Of a stretch of DNA of 64,000 bases, positions 25,681-34,113 are shown one piece after another. Source of the DNA: Ruminococcus sp. NK3A76. GTDB taxonomy: Bacteria > Bacillota > Clostridia > Oscillospirales > Ruminococcaceae. Under the pieces are notes generated by a model, which had not been told where the DNA came from, searched no databases, and saw only the letters and a program-made list of their open reading frames with translations. The stretch covers positions 3,348,001-3,412,000 of the forward strand of contig NZ_JMMA01000002.1 of the NCBI RefSeq assembly GCF_000686125.1. The letters run 5' to 3'. Made by a program: the position numbers and the translations under genes. Every line of letters begins with the position of its first letter. The stretch's first letter is position 1.

Positions 25681-25731
25681 ATGATAAGACAGCAGAATAA
25701 AACCACCACACGAAAGGTGGTGGCAGAATGA
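25681..25731 (+). CDS. 16-residue leader peptide with RBS-occluding hairpin before the integrase
   Basis: ATG at 25681 behind an excellent GGAAAGGAG site; the peptide runs 16 codons (Met-Ile-Arg-Gln-Gln ... Lys-Val-Val-Ala-Glu) and stops at TGA 25729-25731, overlapping the integrase ATG (ATGA). Inside it, CCACCAC (25703-25709) pairs with GTGGTGG (25717-25723), which contains the integrase ribosome site. Translation of the leader would open the hairpin and re-initiate at the integrase. This is coupling or attenuation control; it is seen in sequence, function inferred. Confidence 0.65.
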   Translation: MIRQQNKTTTRKVVAE

Positions 25732-26924
25732 ATATACAGGAGCGCAAGAATAAAGAAGGCAAGATAACCTCGTTTCGTATTCGTGTTTTCGATCATCGTG
25801 ACGCTCAGACGGGCAAGCAGGTGTTCAAAACTTTATCCGTAAAATACGATAATACTAAATCGGCTCAGTGGAATCGTAAGAACGCTGAAAAGCAGGGTGC
25901 GGTCTTTGAAAAAGGTGTGGAGGAACAGACAGTTTGTGATTCTCGTATCACGTTTGACAATTACTGCGAATACTTTCTGAGGATAAAGGAACAGCAGGGT
26001 ATAAAAAGCTCGACACTATACAGTTATAAATACAGAAGGAATAAGCTCGCACCGTTTATCGGGCATATCCAGCTAAAAAATTTGCTGCCGAATACTTTGA
26101 ACCGTGCTTATGCCGATATGGTTGACAGCGGCATCACAAGGAAATACATTCATGAGCTTCATATTTTTATCCATAACGTAATGCAGTTAGCTCTGCGTGA
26201 GGGAATAATCCCTCGGAATTATTCCGAAGCGGCACTTCCGCCAAAAAAAGAACGTCCGAATATATCAGCGATCGGTGAAGAAGAGCTTGGCAGATTTTTC
26301 GCTTGTCTGTACGCAGACAAGGAGCATTATATGTATCAGGTGTTTTTTAGTATGCTTTTAGCGACGGGCTGCCGCATTGGTGAACTGTGTGCGCTGACAT
26401 GGAAAGACATTGATCTTGAAAAGAACAGGATACATATATGGAGGCATTTCGTTCAAGATCATAACGGCTGGCATATTGACGAGGGCTGTAAGACAACAGC
26501 AGGAGAGCGCTGGCTGTATATGGATAATGACACAATGAATATGTTGAAAGAGTACAGAGCCTATTATTTCCAGACAGGCAAGAAGTACGGAAGCAAGTGG
26601 GACTGGTTCAAAAATGCGGTATTCTTTACGCACTGTCATCACCCCGGAGATTTTACCAAGCCTAATACTGTCAGAATGTGGTTCCAGACTTTTCTGAAAA
26701 AGAACGGGCTACCGAATTATCACCCGCATCAGTTTCGTCATACTGCGATTAGTTTGCAGCTCCAGGCAGGGATAAGCGTACCTGATGTATCCAAACGTGC
26801 AGGACACGCACGACCGGACGTCACACTCTCAATATACGCCCACACGCTCAAAAACAACGATGTGCATTGCTGCGAAGCCGTTACGAAAGTTCTGCCGGAT
26901 ATGCCAAAGCATAAGACAGGTTAG
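25728..26924 (+). CDS. tyrosine integrase (Tn916-type)
   Basis: 398 residues. An N-terminal arm-binding/AP2-like region (KEGKITSFRIRVFDHRDAQT) and a SAM-like core-binding domain (about 75-170, ITFDNYCEYFLRIKEQQG) lead to the catalytic domain. Its Arg is in CRIGELCALTW, the HxxR in HQFRHTAISLQL, the second His in KRAGHARPDVT and the nucleophile Tyr in LSIYAHTL. All five catalytic positions are present, so it should integrate and, with a Xis partner, excise its element. The 23-bp tRNA-end-like sequence 270 bp downstream is the likely attachment site. Expression is gated by the leader peptide and hairpin just upstream. Confidence 0.92.
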   Translation: MNIQERKNKEGKITSFRIRVFDHRDAQTGKQVFKTLSVKYDNTKSAQWNRKNAEKQGAVFEKGVEEQTVCDSRITFDNYCEYFLRIKEQQGIKSSTLYSYKYRRNKLAPFIGHIQLKNLLPNTLNRAYADMVDSGITRKYIHELHIFIHNVMQLALREGIIPRNYSEAALPPKKERPNISAIGEEELGRFFACLYADKEHYMYQVFFSMLLATGCRIGELCALTWKDIDLEKNRIHIWRHFVQDHNGWHIDEGCKTTAGERWLYMDNDTMNMLKEYRAYYFQTGKKYGSKWDWFKNAVFFTHCHHPGDFTKPNTVRMWFQTFLKKNGLPNYHPHQFRHTAISLQLQAGISVPDVSKRAGHARPDVTLSIYAHTLKNNDVHCCEAVTKVLPDMPKHKTG

Positions 26925-27193
26925 GTCAAAGAAATGACAGAAACGATACCACTAACTTGTTGTATCTTAAAAGTTGACCAATTGTTGACCAAAGGGTTTA
27001 TTCTATGGTGAAAAAAGTGCGGAAATGACGTAGATACGTGGAGTGATAAGGGAGTGTTGGCCTTAACTTGTCCATTAAAGATATAAAAACTTAGCTCAAA
27101 ATACTTATGTTGAAAAAAGTTGCATTAACGCAAATGCCCTAAAATCAGCACTTTATGAAAGATGAGTTATAGTAATATAACCCAAAATTTCAT

Positions 27194-27216
27194 TTCAAGT
27201 TCCATTTGCCGCACCA
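27194..27216 (+). repeat. attachment-site copy A (tRNA 3'-end-like, 23 bp)
   Basis: A 23-bp sequence starting TTCAAGTTCC and ending TTGCCGCACCA reads like a tRNA T-loop, T-stem and acceptor end with CCA. It is identical to 46299-46321 in the same orientation. The rest of a tRNA is absent, so it is an att core left at an element junction 270 bp after the integrase. A terminator and an integrase remnant follow, as at the other copy. Confidence 0.7.
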
Positions 27217-27220
27217 GTTT

Positions 27221-27264
27221 AAAAAGCTCTGAAATGGCGTAAATACGCTGTTTCGGAGCTTTTT
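27221..27264 (+). terminator. terminator beside attachment site A
   Basis: AAAAAGCTC...GAGCTTTTT stem with an internal GCGTAAATACGC hairpin; placed like a tRNA-gene terminator immediately 3' of the att core. A second terminator-like hairpin (AAAAGGGTAGC...GCTGCCCTTTT) follows at 27339-27377. Confidence 0.7.
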
Positions 27265-27385
27265 ATTTTGCCTGCTTTCGGGCTTTGGGTGTTGTTTGGG
27301 TGTTATGCGTTTTATTTTTCCAAAAGTCAGCAGGCATAAAAAAGGGTAGCAAGCTGTAAAAGCCTGCTGCCCTTTTGCATTTATA

Positions 27386-27513
27386 TTATGCCTTTTTCTT
27401 TATCGGTTCATTGAGTACGGCAGCGACCGCCCCGAGAGCCTGAGCCTCACGCTCACGAAAAGCGGCGGCGTAAATATCAAGCGTGGTGCTTGAATAAGGC
27501 ATCTTTTGAATTT
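27386..27513 (-). pseudogene. C-terminal remnant of a second integrase
   Basis: The minus frame reads YSSTTLDIYAAAFREREAQA and ends LNEPIKKKA with TAA at 27388-27386. This is the last ~40 residues of a tyrosine recombinase, including the Tyr nucleophile region. The sequence upstream is unrelated, so only the 3' tip remains. It marks the far side of attachment site A. Confidence 0.65.
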
Positions 27514-27573
27514 GAGGAAAAATGCCGCAGCGGTCAGATCGTGAACGCCGTCAAGTTTGAGAGCTTTTACATA

Positions 27574-27669
27574 TCACGTTATCAAGTCTATGCCCAATAC
27601 AACCAAAATGGACAGAACGATCAGCATGACCTTGAGTGCTTTATGCTTCTTTGCTGTACCTTTTCCCAT
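27574..27669 (-). CDS. 31-residue putative membrane peptide, divergent from tetR
   Basis: ATG at 27669 behind AGAAAGGATGG. The peptide has a basic N terminus (GKGTAKKHKALK) and one hydrophobic helix (VMLIVLSILVVLGIDLI). It might be the truncated start of a longer membrane or exported protein once controlled by the adjacent TetR regulator. The palindrome between the two genes supports shared control. Confidence 0.45.
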   Translation of the reverse strand: MGKGTAKKHKALKVMLIVLSILVVLGIDLIT

Positions 27670-27685
27670 AACGACCATCCTTTCT

Positions 27686-27742
27686 TGTCAAGTGCTTGAC
27701 AAAACCGCTTTTCTATGATACTATTTGGCGAAAAAGTATCAT
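27686..27742 (+). promoter_or_regulatory. tetR promoter and operators
   Basis: Palindrome TGTCAAG-TG-CTTGACA (27686-27701) contains a TTGACA -35; 17 bp later TACTAT (27719-27724) is a plausible -10. A second palindrome, ATGATACT ... AGTATCAT (27715-27742), covers the -10 and start of transcription. This layout fits autorepression by the TetR protein and joint control of the divergent small gene. Confidence 0.65.
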
Positions 27743-27765
27743 CTGGCAGAAAGGAAGAACGAAAA

Positions 27766-28272
27766 GTGTCGGAATATGTGACCTCAGCCTACGGTGAAGC
27801 GTTGTTCAAGCTAATGAAAAAGAAGAATATCGAGAAGATCACCGTGGACGAGCCGTGCGAAGCAGGCGGCATCGGCAGAGCGACCTATTTTCGCAACTTC
27901 AAATCAAAGGACGAGATCATCACCGCTTACATCATCATGAAGTGGCGTGAATATGAGTGTGAGCACAGGCTTAAAGAGCATCAGTTGAGTGACAGCTATC
28001 GTGTCAGGCGATACTTTGATTTCTGCTATTCACTGCGGAAAAAGAACGACCTCATCATCGGACAGGGGCATCACGGCGCGATCCTCTCGGCTTATGAGGT
28101 CATCATGACCGACAGCGACATCGAGCAGACCTCAGACACCTACGAAAGATACTACCTTGCCTACGGGCTGTTCGGCATTTTTATGAAATGGGCAAAAGGC
28201 GGTTATGCCGAGTCAGTGCAGGAAATGACGCAGATCGTGGTAGAGAGGATATTTGCGGGAAATATGGAATAA
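27766..28272 (+). CDS. TetR-family transcriptional regulator
   Basis: 168 residues from GTG at 27766, which follows AAAGGAAG at the right spacing; an ATG at 27715 lies inside the operator and would be upstream of the expected transcript start. The N-terminal HTH is typical (ALFKLMKKKNIEKITVDE, then GGIGRATYFRNFKSKDEII). The ligand-binding half is helical, with no recognised ligand. The divergent partner is only a 31-residue peptide, so the original target may have been lost. Confidence 0.88.
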   Translation: MSEYVTSAYGEALFKLMKKKNIEKITVDEPCEAGGIGRATYFRNFKSKDEIITAYIIMKWREYECEHRLKEHQLSDSYRVRRYFDFCYSLRKKNDLIIGQGHHGAILSAYEVIMTDSDIEQTSDTYERYYLAYGLFGIFMKWAKGGYAESVQEMTQIVVERIFAGNME

Positions 28273-28275
28273 ACA

Positions 28276-28320
28276 AAGCCCTGAGAAATGCTTATCGGTA
28301 AGCAGATCTCAGGGCTTCTT
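28276..28320 (+). terminator. terminator after tetR
   Basis: Perfect 11-bp stem AAGCCCTGAGA / TCTCAGGGCTT followed by a T-rich tract. From here to 28757 I see no gene in about 440 bp. Confidence 0.75.
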
Positions 28321-28757
28321 CTGTTATTCAGTTCCAAAAGGGTATGCTGTCATTAGTAAGCCTCCCACTGCGTACACCATTATTCATATTTTACAAAATA
28401 TTCCCCACAAAGTTATAGAATATCTCGATTTTGCGTGTTTTGTTTACCTTGTCTTTTTCGTAAATATAGATCTTGTCAATGAAATACCACATTCCGACTC
28501 GGCTGTCTATACTTATTTTATTAAAACGGATTATGAAGCCTTGATATCTCTTTTTATAAGTCTTGCTATTTTATCCTCAGCAGTCTCATGTGATTATTCG
28601 CTAAAATGCGATACTACTGTATATGTGATACCACCTATCTCCATATCATGCGAATGCGAGATATTTGCATTAGATGTTTTATGTTTTGTTGTCTTTCTAT
28701 TCAAATAATCTCTCCTTTACAAAACGATTTAAGTCCAATTGTTCGTACACTTATCCA

Positions 28758-28786
28758 TTGCAATCATCTCCTTTTTGTGATATACT
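28758..28786 (+). promoter_or_regulatory. promoter of a short ORF and coiled-coil remnant
   Basis: TTGCAA (28758-28763), 17-bp spacer, TATACT (28781-28786), then GGGAGG and an ATG at 28817. Confidence 0.65.
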
Positions 28787-28816
28787 ATTTATGACGATAA
28801 CTAAGGGAGGTGTACC

Positions 28817-28939
28817 ATGAACAGCTGTGATTTCTATTCTATTATGCAAATAATCACTCAATATATTTCCGACGCCAAAGCCCCAAGCCAGACCGAGCTT
28901 GCCTATAAAGTACGGCGAGGATTATATTTCAAAGCTTGA
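28817..28939 (+). CDS. short ORF, likely 5' piece of a broken gene
   Basis: 40 residues with an excellent AAGGGAGG site and promoter. It begins NSCDFYSIMQIITQYISDAK and ends shortly after running into the coiled-coil gene in a different frame. It probably represents the start of a gene whose middle was deleted or frameshifted. Confidence 0.4.
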   Translation: MNSCDFYSIMQIITQYISDAKAPSQTELAYKVRRGLYFKA

Positions 28940-29540
28940 ACAGGACAAGCAGAGCGTTCTGGAGCAGAAGGCACAAGAGCAAAAGAAGATAAATATCGCA
29001 AATAATGCTGTCAACCATAATCATCTGTATACAGAAGAGATCAATCAGATGAAGGAGGATAACGAGCTTATTTATCTTAACCGCAGCAACGATGAAAAGC
29101 TTAAAGGTCTTGACAAGGTATCTGCCGACGTTGCAATGAATGCCTTTAATGAGCTTTCAACAAAGGGCGGATTAGAGAAGCTCAGCCCCGAGGATGTTTT
29201 GCAGGCAAAGGATAACATAGCGGAGCTCGTGCTTGATAAAATGGTTCAGCTCGATCACGGAAATGTGCTTCATAAGAATATGAAAAACATTGACCAGGAG
29301 CAGTTCAAGGCACAGGCAAAGGATCTTAGCAAGAGCCCCGAATTCAATGCTGTGATCCCAGATACGCTCAGCACAGAATATATCAACAACATTCTTGCCG
29401 ATCGTGAAGGCCTCGGTGTTATGCAGATCAAGGGAAATATGGAAAAAATCCGCAAGGCATCAAAGCCTGTAAATAATAACGCCCCTGCGAATAAAGCAGA
29501 GCATATTATTGAAAATAATTTAAAGGCCATAAAGCCGTAG
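28899..29540 (+). CDS. coiled-coil protein fragment, likely missing its 5' end
   Basis: 213 residues with only a TTG start and no ribosome site. The content is Gln/Lys/Glu-rich coiled coil (SKLEQDKQSVLEQKAQEQKK) then a helical domain ending in Asn/Ala-rich sequence (KPVNNNAPANKAEH). Its composition and C-terminal style resemble the last 200 residues of the 842-residue protein at 31119, suggesting a truncated paralogue. It sits 80 bp after a good promoter whose own ORF is in another frame. The function is unknown. Confidence 0.55.
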   Translation: MPIKYGEDYISKLEQDKQSVLEQKAQEQKKINIANNAVNHNHLYTEEINQMKEDNELIYLNRSNDEKLKGLDKVSADVAMNAFNELSTKGGLEKLSPEDVLQAKDNIAELVLDKMVQLDHGNVLHKNMKNIDQEQFKAQAKDLSKSPEFNAVIPDTLSTEYINNILADREGLGVMQIKGNMEKIRKASKPVNNNAPANKAEHIIENNLKAIKP

Positions 29541-29908
29541 TAAAGGCAGCAGCCAGCGGTAATGCGGTATTTCCCCCAAAAGTATTCCTGTATCACGGCA
29601 ATATTTGTGTTAATCTTCTCAAACGCCGTATTTACGGGGGTTCAAGGCATTCCAAATAGGACTTTACCACCGATTTGCCATTAAAAACGACCCGAACTTG
29701 CGTACATTTTATCGGACAGTTAAAGCCCATGCGGCAGAACTGCCGATGTCCTATGGCAATAATTATCATCAAGTAAGTGAACAAAGTTTATGCCTCCTGC
29801 TGCCAAGTTTGACAGCAGGGGGCGGATTTGTTATCAATAATGGAATTGCTCAATTGTTGCAAAGTACGCAACAGTTCGATTTGAATGGAGTACGAAAGTC
29901 ACTTGTTA
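29541..29908 (+). other. no intact gene; possible decayed coding remnant
   Basis: An open plus-strand frame across about 29640-29790 reads like protein (GLYHRFAIKNDPNLRTFYRT, then VKAHAAELPMSYG) but has no start or ribosome site. It may be a gene fragment. I could not assign a family and see nothing else in the interval. Confidence 0.3.
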
Positions 29909-30955
29909 TCATTTCACCCGATAATAAAACGTTCCCTTGCCAACGCCCTCTCTTTTGATTTCTCCGGCTTGAACAAGCTTGCGCAGCGAGCCTTCAACGG
30001 AGCTGAGGCTCAAAGACGGGCAAAGCTCGATAATATCCCGTTTCGTGAACTTTCCGATCTTAGTCAGGGTCGCTTTTCTGACGATTTCAACAGCAGGCAG
30101 CTTTTCCTCGACAATGGAGAACCTGTCCTCAAAATCCTTGTATGCCGCCAAGATCGTTCCAAGCAGATACTTGATAAAAGGAACAACATCTTCGCTGCCC
30201 TCATGCCAGCCGTCCTGCGAACGCCGAAGAGCATCGTAATACAGATCCTTGTTTTTAGCGATCTTTGCTTCAAGGGAGATATACTTCCCGACATTGAAAC
30301 CGCTGCGGTACAAAAGCAGCGTAGTGAGCAGCCTGCTCATTCTGCCGTTGCCGTCATTAAATGGGTGTATGCACAAAAAATCGTGAATAAATATCGGAAT
30401 GATGATAAGCGGCTCGACCTCAAAATTGCCGATGACACGGGAATATTCCTCGCATATCTTTTCAAGTGCGTCGGGCGTTTCAAAAGGCGCAAGCGGAGTA
30501 AAAACAGTCTTCGTATGACCGTCGGGATAGGTCGCACTGATATAATTCTGCACTGTCTTCGTCTGCCCTGCAAGAGGATTGTTCATATGGCTGTAAAGCA
30601 TCTTGTGGAGCTGTAGGATATATTTTTTTGTTATCGGGATAGTGTCAAAGCTTTCGTGTATGACGTTCAGAACATCACGATAGCCTGCGATTTCCTGCTC
30701 ATCACGGTTCCGGGGTGCGGTCTTCTCTTCGACCAGCTGCCGTATGCGAGTATTGGTAGTAACAATCCCCTCGATAGCGTTGGACGCTTCTGTGCTTTGT
30801 ATTTTTGCGATCTCCACAAGGTTTTCCAGCTCATGCGGCTTTTGCTTCAGATAAAGCTCCTGCTTTCCGGCATACTTGTAAATTGCTGCAACCAGACCAA
30901 GTATCTCCGAATCCCATTTTTGATCTTTGATCGCTGAATAATTGAAAGTCCTCAT
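29909..30955 (-). CDS. Fic-domain protein
   Basis: 348 residues from the ATG at 30955 (a GTG at 30967 is in frame). Fic enzymes transfer AMP or related groups from nucleotides to target hydroxyls. The active-site loop HPFNDGNGRMSR is complete, near residue 200. An N-terminal inhibitory helix of form S/TxxxEG is seen in STEASNAIEGI (about residue 50), so activity is probably self-inhibited (class II). The start sequence RTFNYSAIKDQKWDSEI is typical of stand-alone Fic proteins. A winged-helix-like C terminus (FTKRDIIELCPSLSLSSVEG) may bind DNA. The target is unknown. Confidence 0.9.
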   Translation of the reverse strand: MRTFNYSAIKDQKWDSEILGLVAAIYKYAGKQELYLKQKPHELENLVEIAKIQSTEASNAIEGIVTTNTRIRQLVEEKTAPRNRDEQEIAGYRDVLNVIHESFDTIPITKKYILQLHKMLYSHMNNPLAGQTKTVQNYISATYPDGHTKTVFTPLAPFETPDALEKICEEYSRVIGNFEVEPLIIIPIFIHDFLCIHPFNDGNGRMSRLLTTLLLYRSGFNVGKYISLEAKIAKNKDLYYDALRRSQDGWHEGSEDVVPFIKYLLGTILAAYKDFEDRFSIVEEKLPAVEIVRKATLTKIGKFTKRDIIELCPSLSLSSVEGSLRKLVQAGEIKREGVGKGTFYYRVK

Positions 30956-31079
30956 GCCCTTATTCACCTGCTCTTTCCCTTAAATTATAGCAGGTTTTAA
31001 GGGGAAAGTCAAGAGTATAGGAATAATTGTATTTGTTCTAAATCAATTTATTCCTAAATAAAAAAGGATAATGCCCAGA

Positions 31080-31110
31080 AGCGCTGCACTCATTACGAGT
31101 ACAGCGCTAT
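31080..31110 (-). terminator. hairpin after the 842-residue gene
   Basis: Stem AGCGCTG ... CAGCGCT just past the stop codon (31119), with an A/T-rich flank on the minus side. It is terminator-like. Confidence 0.5.
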
Positions 31111-31118
31111 ATAATAGC

Positions 31119-33647
31119 TTATTTGTTTGCAGGCTTTATCTGACCGGTCGGGTTGTTTATAGCATTATTATCAATCGCTTTTTCATTGGCATTTGCGTTT
31201 TGTAATGCTATCTCTTCATTTGCGGCAACGGCTTTTTTAGCTGTAGCGAGCTTGTCTAAAAGCTGCTTGCCGCCGTTTGTTGAGGCAGCTGTAATTATCT
31301 CCTGTGGGGAGGCCGTCTGCATAAGGTGCTTAAAGTCGGCACGCTCTCTTATATCGCCCATGGTCTTTGTTACATCGAATACAAATGAATCCTTATTAAA
31401 CCCTTCGTAAACGCCCATTTCAGAATCCGCCTGATATACTCTGTTTACAAGCTGCATAGCGATGACCTTTGCTGCAAAGGACGTAAGCTTATCGCTCTCC
31501 TTCTTAGTGAGCGCACCCGGGTTCTTGCTAAGCGTTTTGTCAAACGCCTTTATCTCCTTCTTTACAGCTGCGTATTCCTTCTCTATCGCCTTATCTGCCT
31601 CGGAGTTTACTATTTTCTGCCCTGCGATTTGCTCCTGCTGCGTTTCATAGTCTGCTGTTTCTTTTGGGGCATATTTCTTAGCTAAGTCGATAATGATATC
31701 GGCAGCTCTCCACCTTGCCTGCCCCATAGGTGAGCCGGGCTCGTAGCTTTCATCATCGGGGTCTCTTTTTGCCTCTATCCTCTTGACTCTCTTGTACTCT
31801 GTTGCTGCCTTATACGCCTCAAAAAGCTGGTTCCTGAACTGCTCATTCTCTTTAAGGTTACCCTGCGAATTGTTTACTGTTCCGATAAGCTCGGCAGTCT
31901 TTGCTTTGAGTGTCCTGATCTGAGCCGAGTCCTGATGTCCTTTCTGATAGAAAGCAGGTGCTGTAGCCATCTCTCTTAAATAATTGTCAAGCTTATTCTT
32001 TACGCTGGTCTTTACCTCAAGTGCCTTCTGCTTTGCAAGCTCTATTCTCATCGGCTCTCGCTGTGCCTCAAACCGCTCCTGCCAAATGCGATTTTGTTCC
32101 TGCTCAAGGCGATTTTGTTCCTGCTCAAGGCGCTGCTGTTCCCTTTGAGCATCATCATTTTTTACAAGCTTATCAAAGGTAGGCACACCGCCTCTGATAT
32201 CAGCCTCTTTAGACCTGCTGCCCTTTATCTCCTTAGGATCGATCTTGTTAAAGCCGTAGTATGCCTCCTGCTCCGCCTTTTCACCCTTAACATCTTTAAA
32301 CCTTGTGATATCGATACGGTTCTTATTATTCTTTACGCTATTATATGTATCTTCCAGTTCTTTCAGGATATTATTCTTATGCGTGATCGGGAATTTCTTG
32401 TCAATTTTTGTATCCCAAAGCTTGTCATAAAACGCATTAAGCGGCTTATTATCTTTTATATAAAAACTTCCTAAATGCGTTACATCATACAGCATAGATA
32501 TCTCTTTGCTTTTCCAGCCGTTTTCTTTAAGTCGTGCTTCAAATTCCTTTTTTTCTTTGGCTTTACTGCGTACTTCGTCGTTAAGATATGCCTTCGCTCT
32601 ATTGTACTCACTTTGCTTGTATATTTTACTTGTGTTATTGTCAGATATACCGATACCTTCTTCAATAAGTGCGTTCATCTGCTTATATTCAGTGCCTTTT
32701 TCAAGCTTGGTGCTTTTTAGCTTTTCAAAGAATTCATTTATGCCGTCATTTTTTTCCGTTTCTTTTCTGTTCATAGGCTTTGCAAGTATTGTGTAGAACT
32801 TTTCGGCAACTTCTTTAGCATTTGCCCAGCCGTTCTTTTCAAGTGTTTCGCCAAGCTCTGCCTGTTCTTTAGCCTCACGCTCCTCCAAAGCCTTCTTTTC
32901 AGCATTTTTCTTAGCCTTCTTACGGCGATATTCCTCCTCTGCTCTTTGTTCTTCTTCATATTTCTTGACATATTTCTTGGAGGCAGCGTCTATATCCTCA
33001 CGAGTCGGATCATTTTTGAGCTTTTTATCAAGCGATTTTATTCCTATATAAAATGGCACAGAGAAATGCGGCTTCACAACGAGCGTGGAACGTGCGTCCT
33101 TCAGCTCGGTGAGCATCTGTTTGCGCACAGCAGGATCCCTTGCATCTGTAGTAAGGAACTTTTCATACAGTGCAGCATACTTTTTATCATTGGATTTTGT
33201 AGCAACAGAGTACAGGCCTCCTGTTATATCTGTGTCATTTCTTAATGCCCAGCCATTTTTAGCTGCTCTATATAGAAATTCATTTTTGCTGATTCTTTCA
33301 TGTGTTTCAAAGAACTTATCTTCTTCGGCTTTTATAAGATCTTCTATATATTTGTTCTGTCCTCTGGAAATGTCATATGTGAAATTTAAAGGATCGTTAG
33401 AATGATCTATGATCTGCTCGTCAGTCAGGTTATCATATAGCTTATCAAATATGCCGTATTGAGTTATGTCATTTTTCCATTTGCTTTCAAGATCTTTAAC
33501 GTCAGTGATATCATTTTCATAGCCATTATTTGAGCGTGCGTAATTATAGTACGCTAATAGCTCAATAAAAGGCGCCTTCTTATCGGCCTTGTTCGGTGTG
33601 TTTGCTATCTGCTCACGGAGCTGCTGCATTCTTTCATTTACTGTCAT
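31119..33647 (-). CDS. large coiled-coil protein, function unknown
   Basis: 842 residues, ATG behind a strong AGGAGGAATAAACC site. It is very rich in Lys, Glu and Ala with long predicted coiled coils, including EEEYRRKKAKKNAEKKALEE near residue 240 and a Gln/Glu repeat (RLEQEQNRLEQEQNR) near 515. It has a repeated unit: 'ENGWANAKEVAEKFYTILAK' followed by NEFFEKLKST near 270 resembles 'ENGWKSKEISMLYDVTHLGS' followed by AFYDKLWDT near 380. No signal peptide or membrane segment is seen. The C-terminal 130 residues form a separate helical domain. It may be a structural or scaffold protein of Ruminococcus type; no function can be assigned. Confidence 0.75.
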   Translation of the reverse strand: MTVNERMQQLREQIANTPNKADKKAPFIELLAYYNYARSNNGYENDITDVKDLESKWKNDITQYGIFDKLYDNLTDEQIIDHSNDPLNFTYDISRGQNKYIEDLIKAEEDKFFETHERISKNEFLYRAAKNGWALRNDTDITGGLYSVATKSNDKKYAALYEKFLTTDARDPAVRKQMLTELKDARSTLVVKPHFSVPFYIGIKSLDKKLKNDPTREDIDAASKKYVKKYEEEQRAEEEYRRKKAKKNAEKKALEEREAKEQAELGETLEKNGWANAKEVAEKFYTILAKPMNRKETEKNDGINEFFEKLKSTKLEKGTEYKQMNALIEEGIGISDNNTSKIYKQSEYNRAKAYLNDEVRSKAKEKKEFEARLKENGWKSKEISMLYDVTHLGSFYIKDNKPLNAFYDKLWDTKIDKKFPITHKNNILKELEDTYNSVKNNKNRIDITRFKDVKGEKAEQEAYYGFNKIDPKEIKGSRSKEADIRGGVPTFDKLVKNDDAQREQQRLEQEQNRLEQEQNRIWQERFEAQREPMRIELAKQKALEVKTSVKNKLDNYLREMATAPAFYQKGHQDSAQIRTLKAKTAELIGTVNNSQGNLKENEQFRNQLFEAYKAATEYKRVKRIEAKRDPDDESYEPGSPMGQARWRAADIIIDLAKKYAPKETADYETQQEQIAGQKIVNSEADKAIEKEYAAVKKEIKAFDKTLSKNPGALTKKESDKLTSFAAKVIAMQLVNRVYQADSEMGVYEGFNKDSFVFDVTKTMGDIRERADFKHLMQTASPQEIITAASTNGGKQLLDKLATAKKAVAANEEIALQNANANEKAIDNNAINNPTGQIKPANK

Positions 33648-33910
33648 GGTTTATTCCTCCTGATAATGTGTTTTTTGGGGTTTCCGATAGTAATACCCCC
33701 GAAAGCTGTAAATGGGTGCATATATATTAAAACACTTTTAAAAAAGCTTCACGTCTAACAATTGCCCAAAAAAGCGGCTCAAATGCATAGCGGAGTGAAA
33801 AAATATCGGAAATGTCTTTAAATATAAACAGAAATATGTTATAATGTAATTGACCCCCCAAAAAACACCGATAGGGATGAAACAAAAACACCGTAGACAA
33901 TATAAAAAAG

Positions 33911-34108
33911 ATGCCGCAGTTTGACCCTGATTCTTATGCCATGAGTCTTGCACTGACAATTCCTTCCTGGATTAAGACGATATCTAAAGCCAAGGATAAT
34001 ACTGACATAAAGATTATTTCCCCAAGAGCAAGGGTGCAGTTGTTCCGGGCTCTTAATGATTTAAAAGAAACATCTGATAATTTTATAAAAGATTTGGAGG
34101 TAAAATAA
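33911..34108 (+). CDS. small protein upstream of ParB-like gene
   Basis: 65 residues (DPDSYAMSLALTIPSWIKTI start) ending 5 bp before the next start. A TATAAT-like -10 lies near 33842. The start lacks a strong ribosome site; a 15-codon ORF beginning at 33878 (AGGG before its ATG) reads into it and may couple translation. The function is unknown, but the tight spacing suggests co-expression with the ParB-like protein. Confidence 0.55.
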   Translation: MPQFDPDSYAMSLALTIPSWIKTISKAKDNTDIKIISPRARVQLFRALNDLKETSDNFIKDLEVK

Positions 34109-34113
34109 TAATT

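Noticed and set aside
27194-27216. A complete tRNA gene at the att sequence
   Set aside because: The T-loop and acceptor end are present but the preceding DNA cannot form the 5' half, D-arm or anticodon arm; the same is true at 46299-46321.
28253-28794. Plus-strand frames of 60-150 codons after tetR
   Set aside because: They read through the tetR terminator, are Cys/Phe/Ile-rich with no motif, and have no start signal; judged non-coding.
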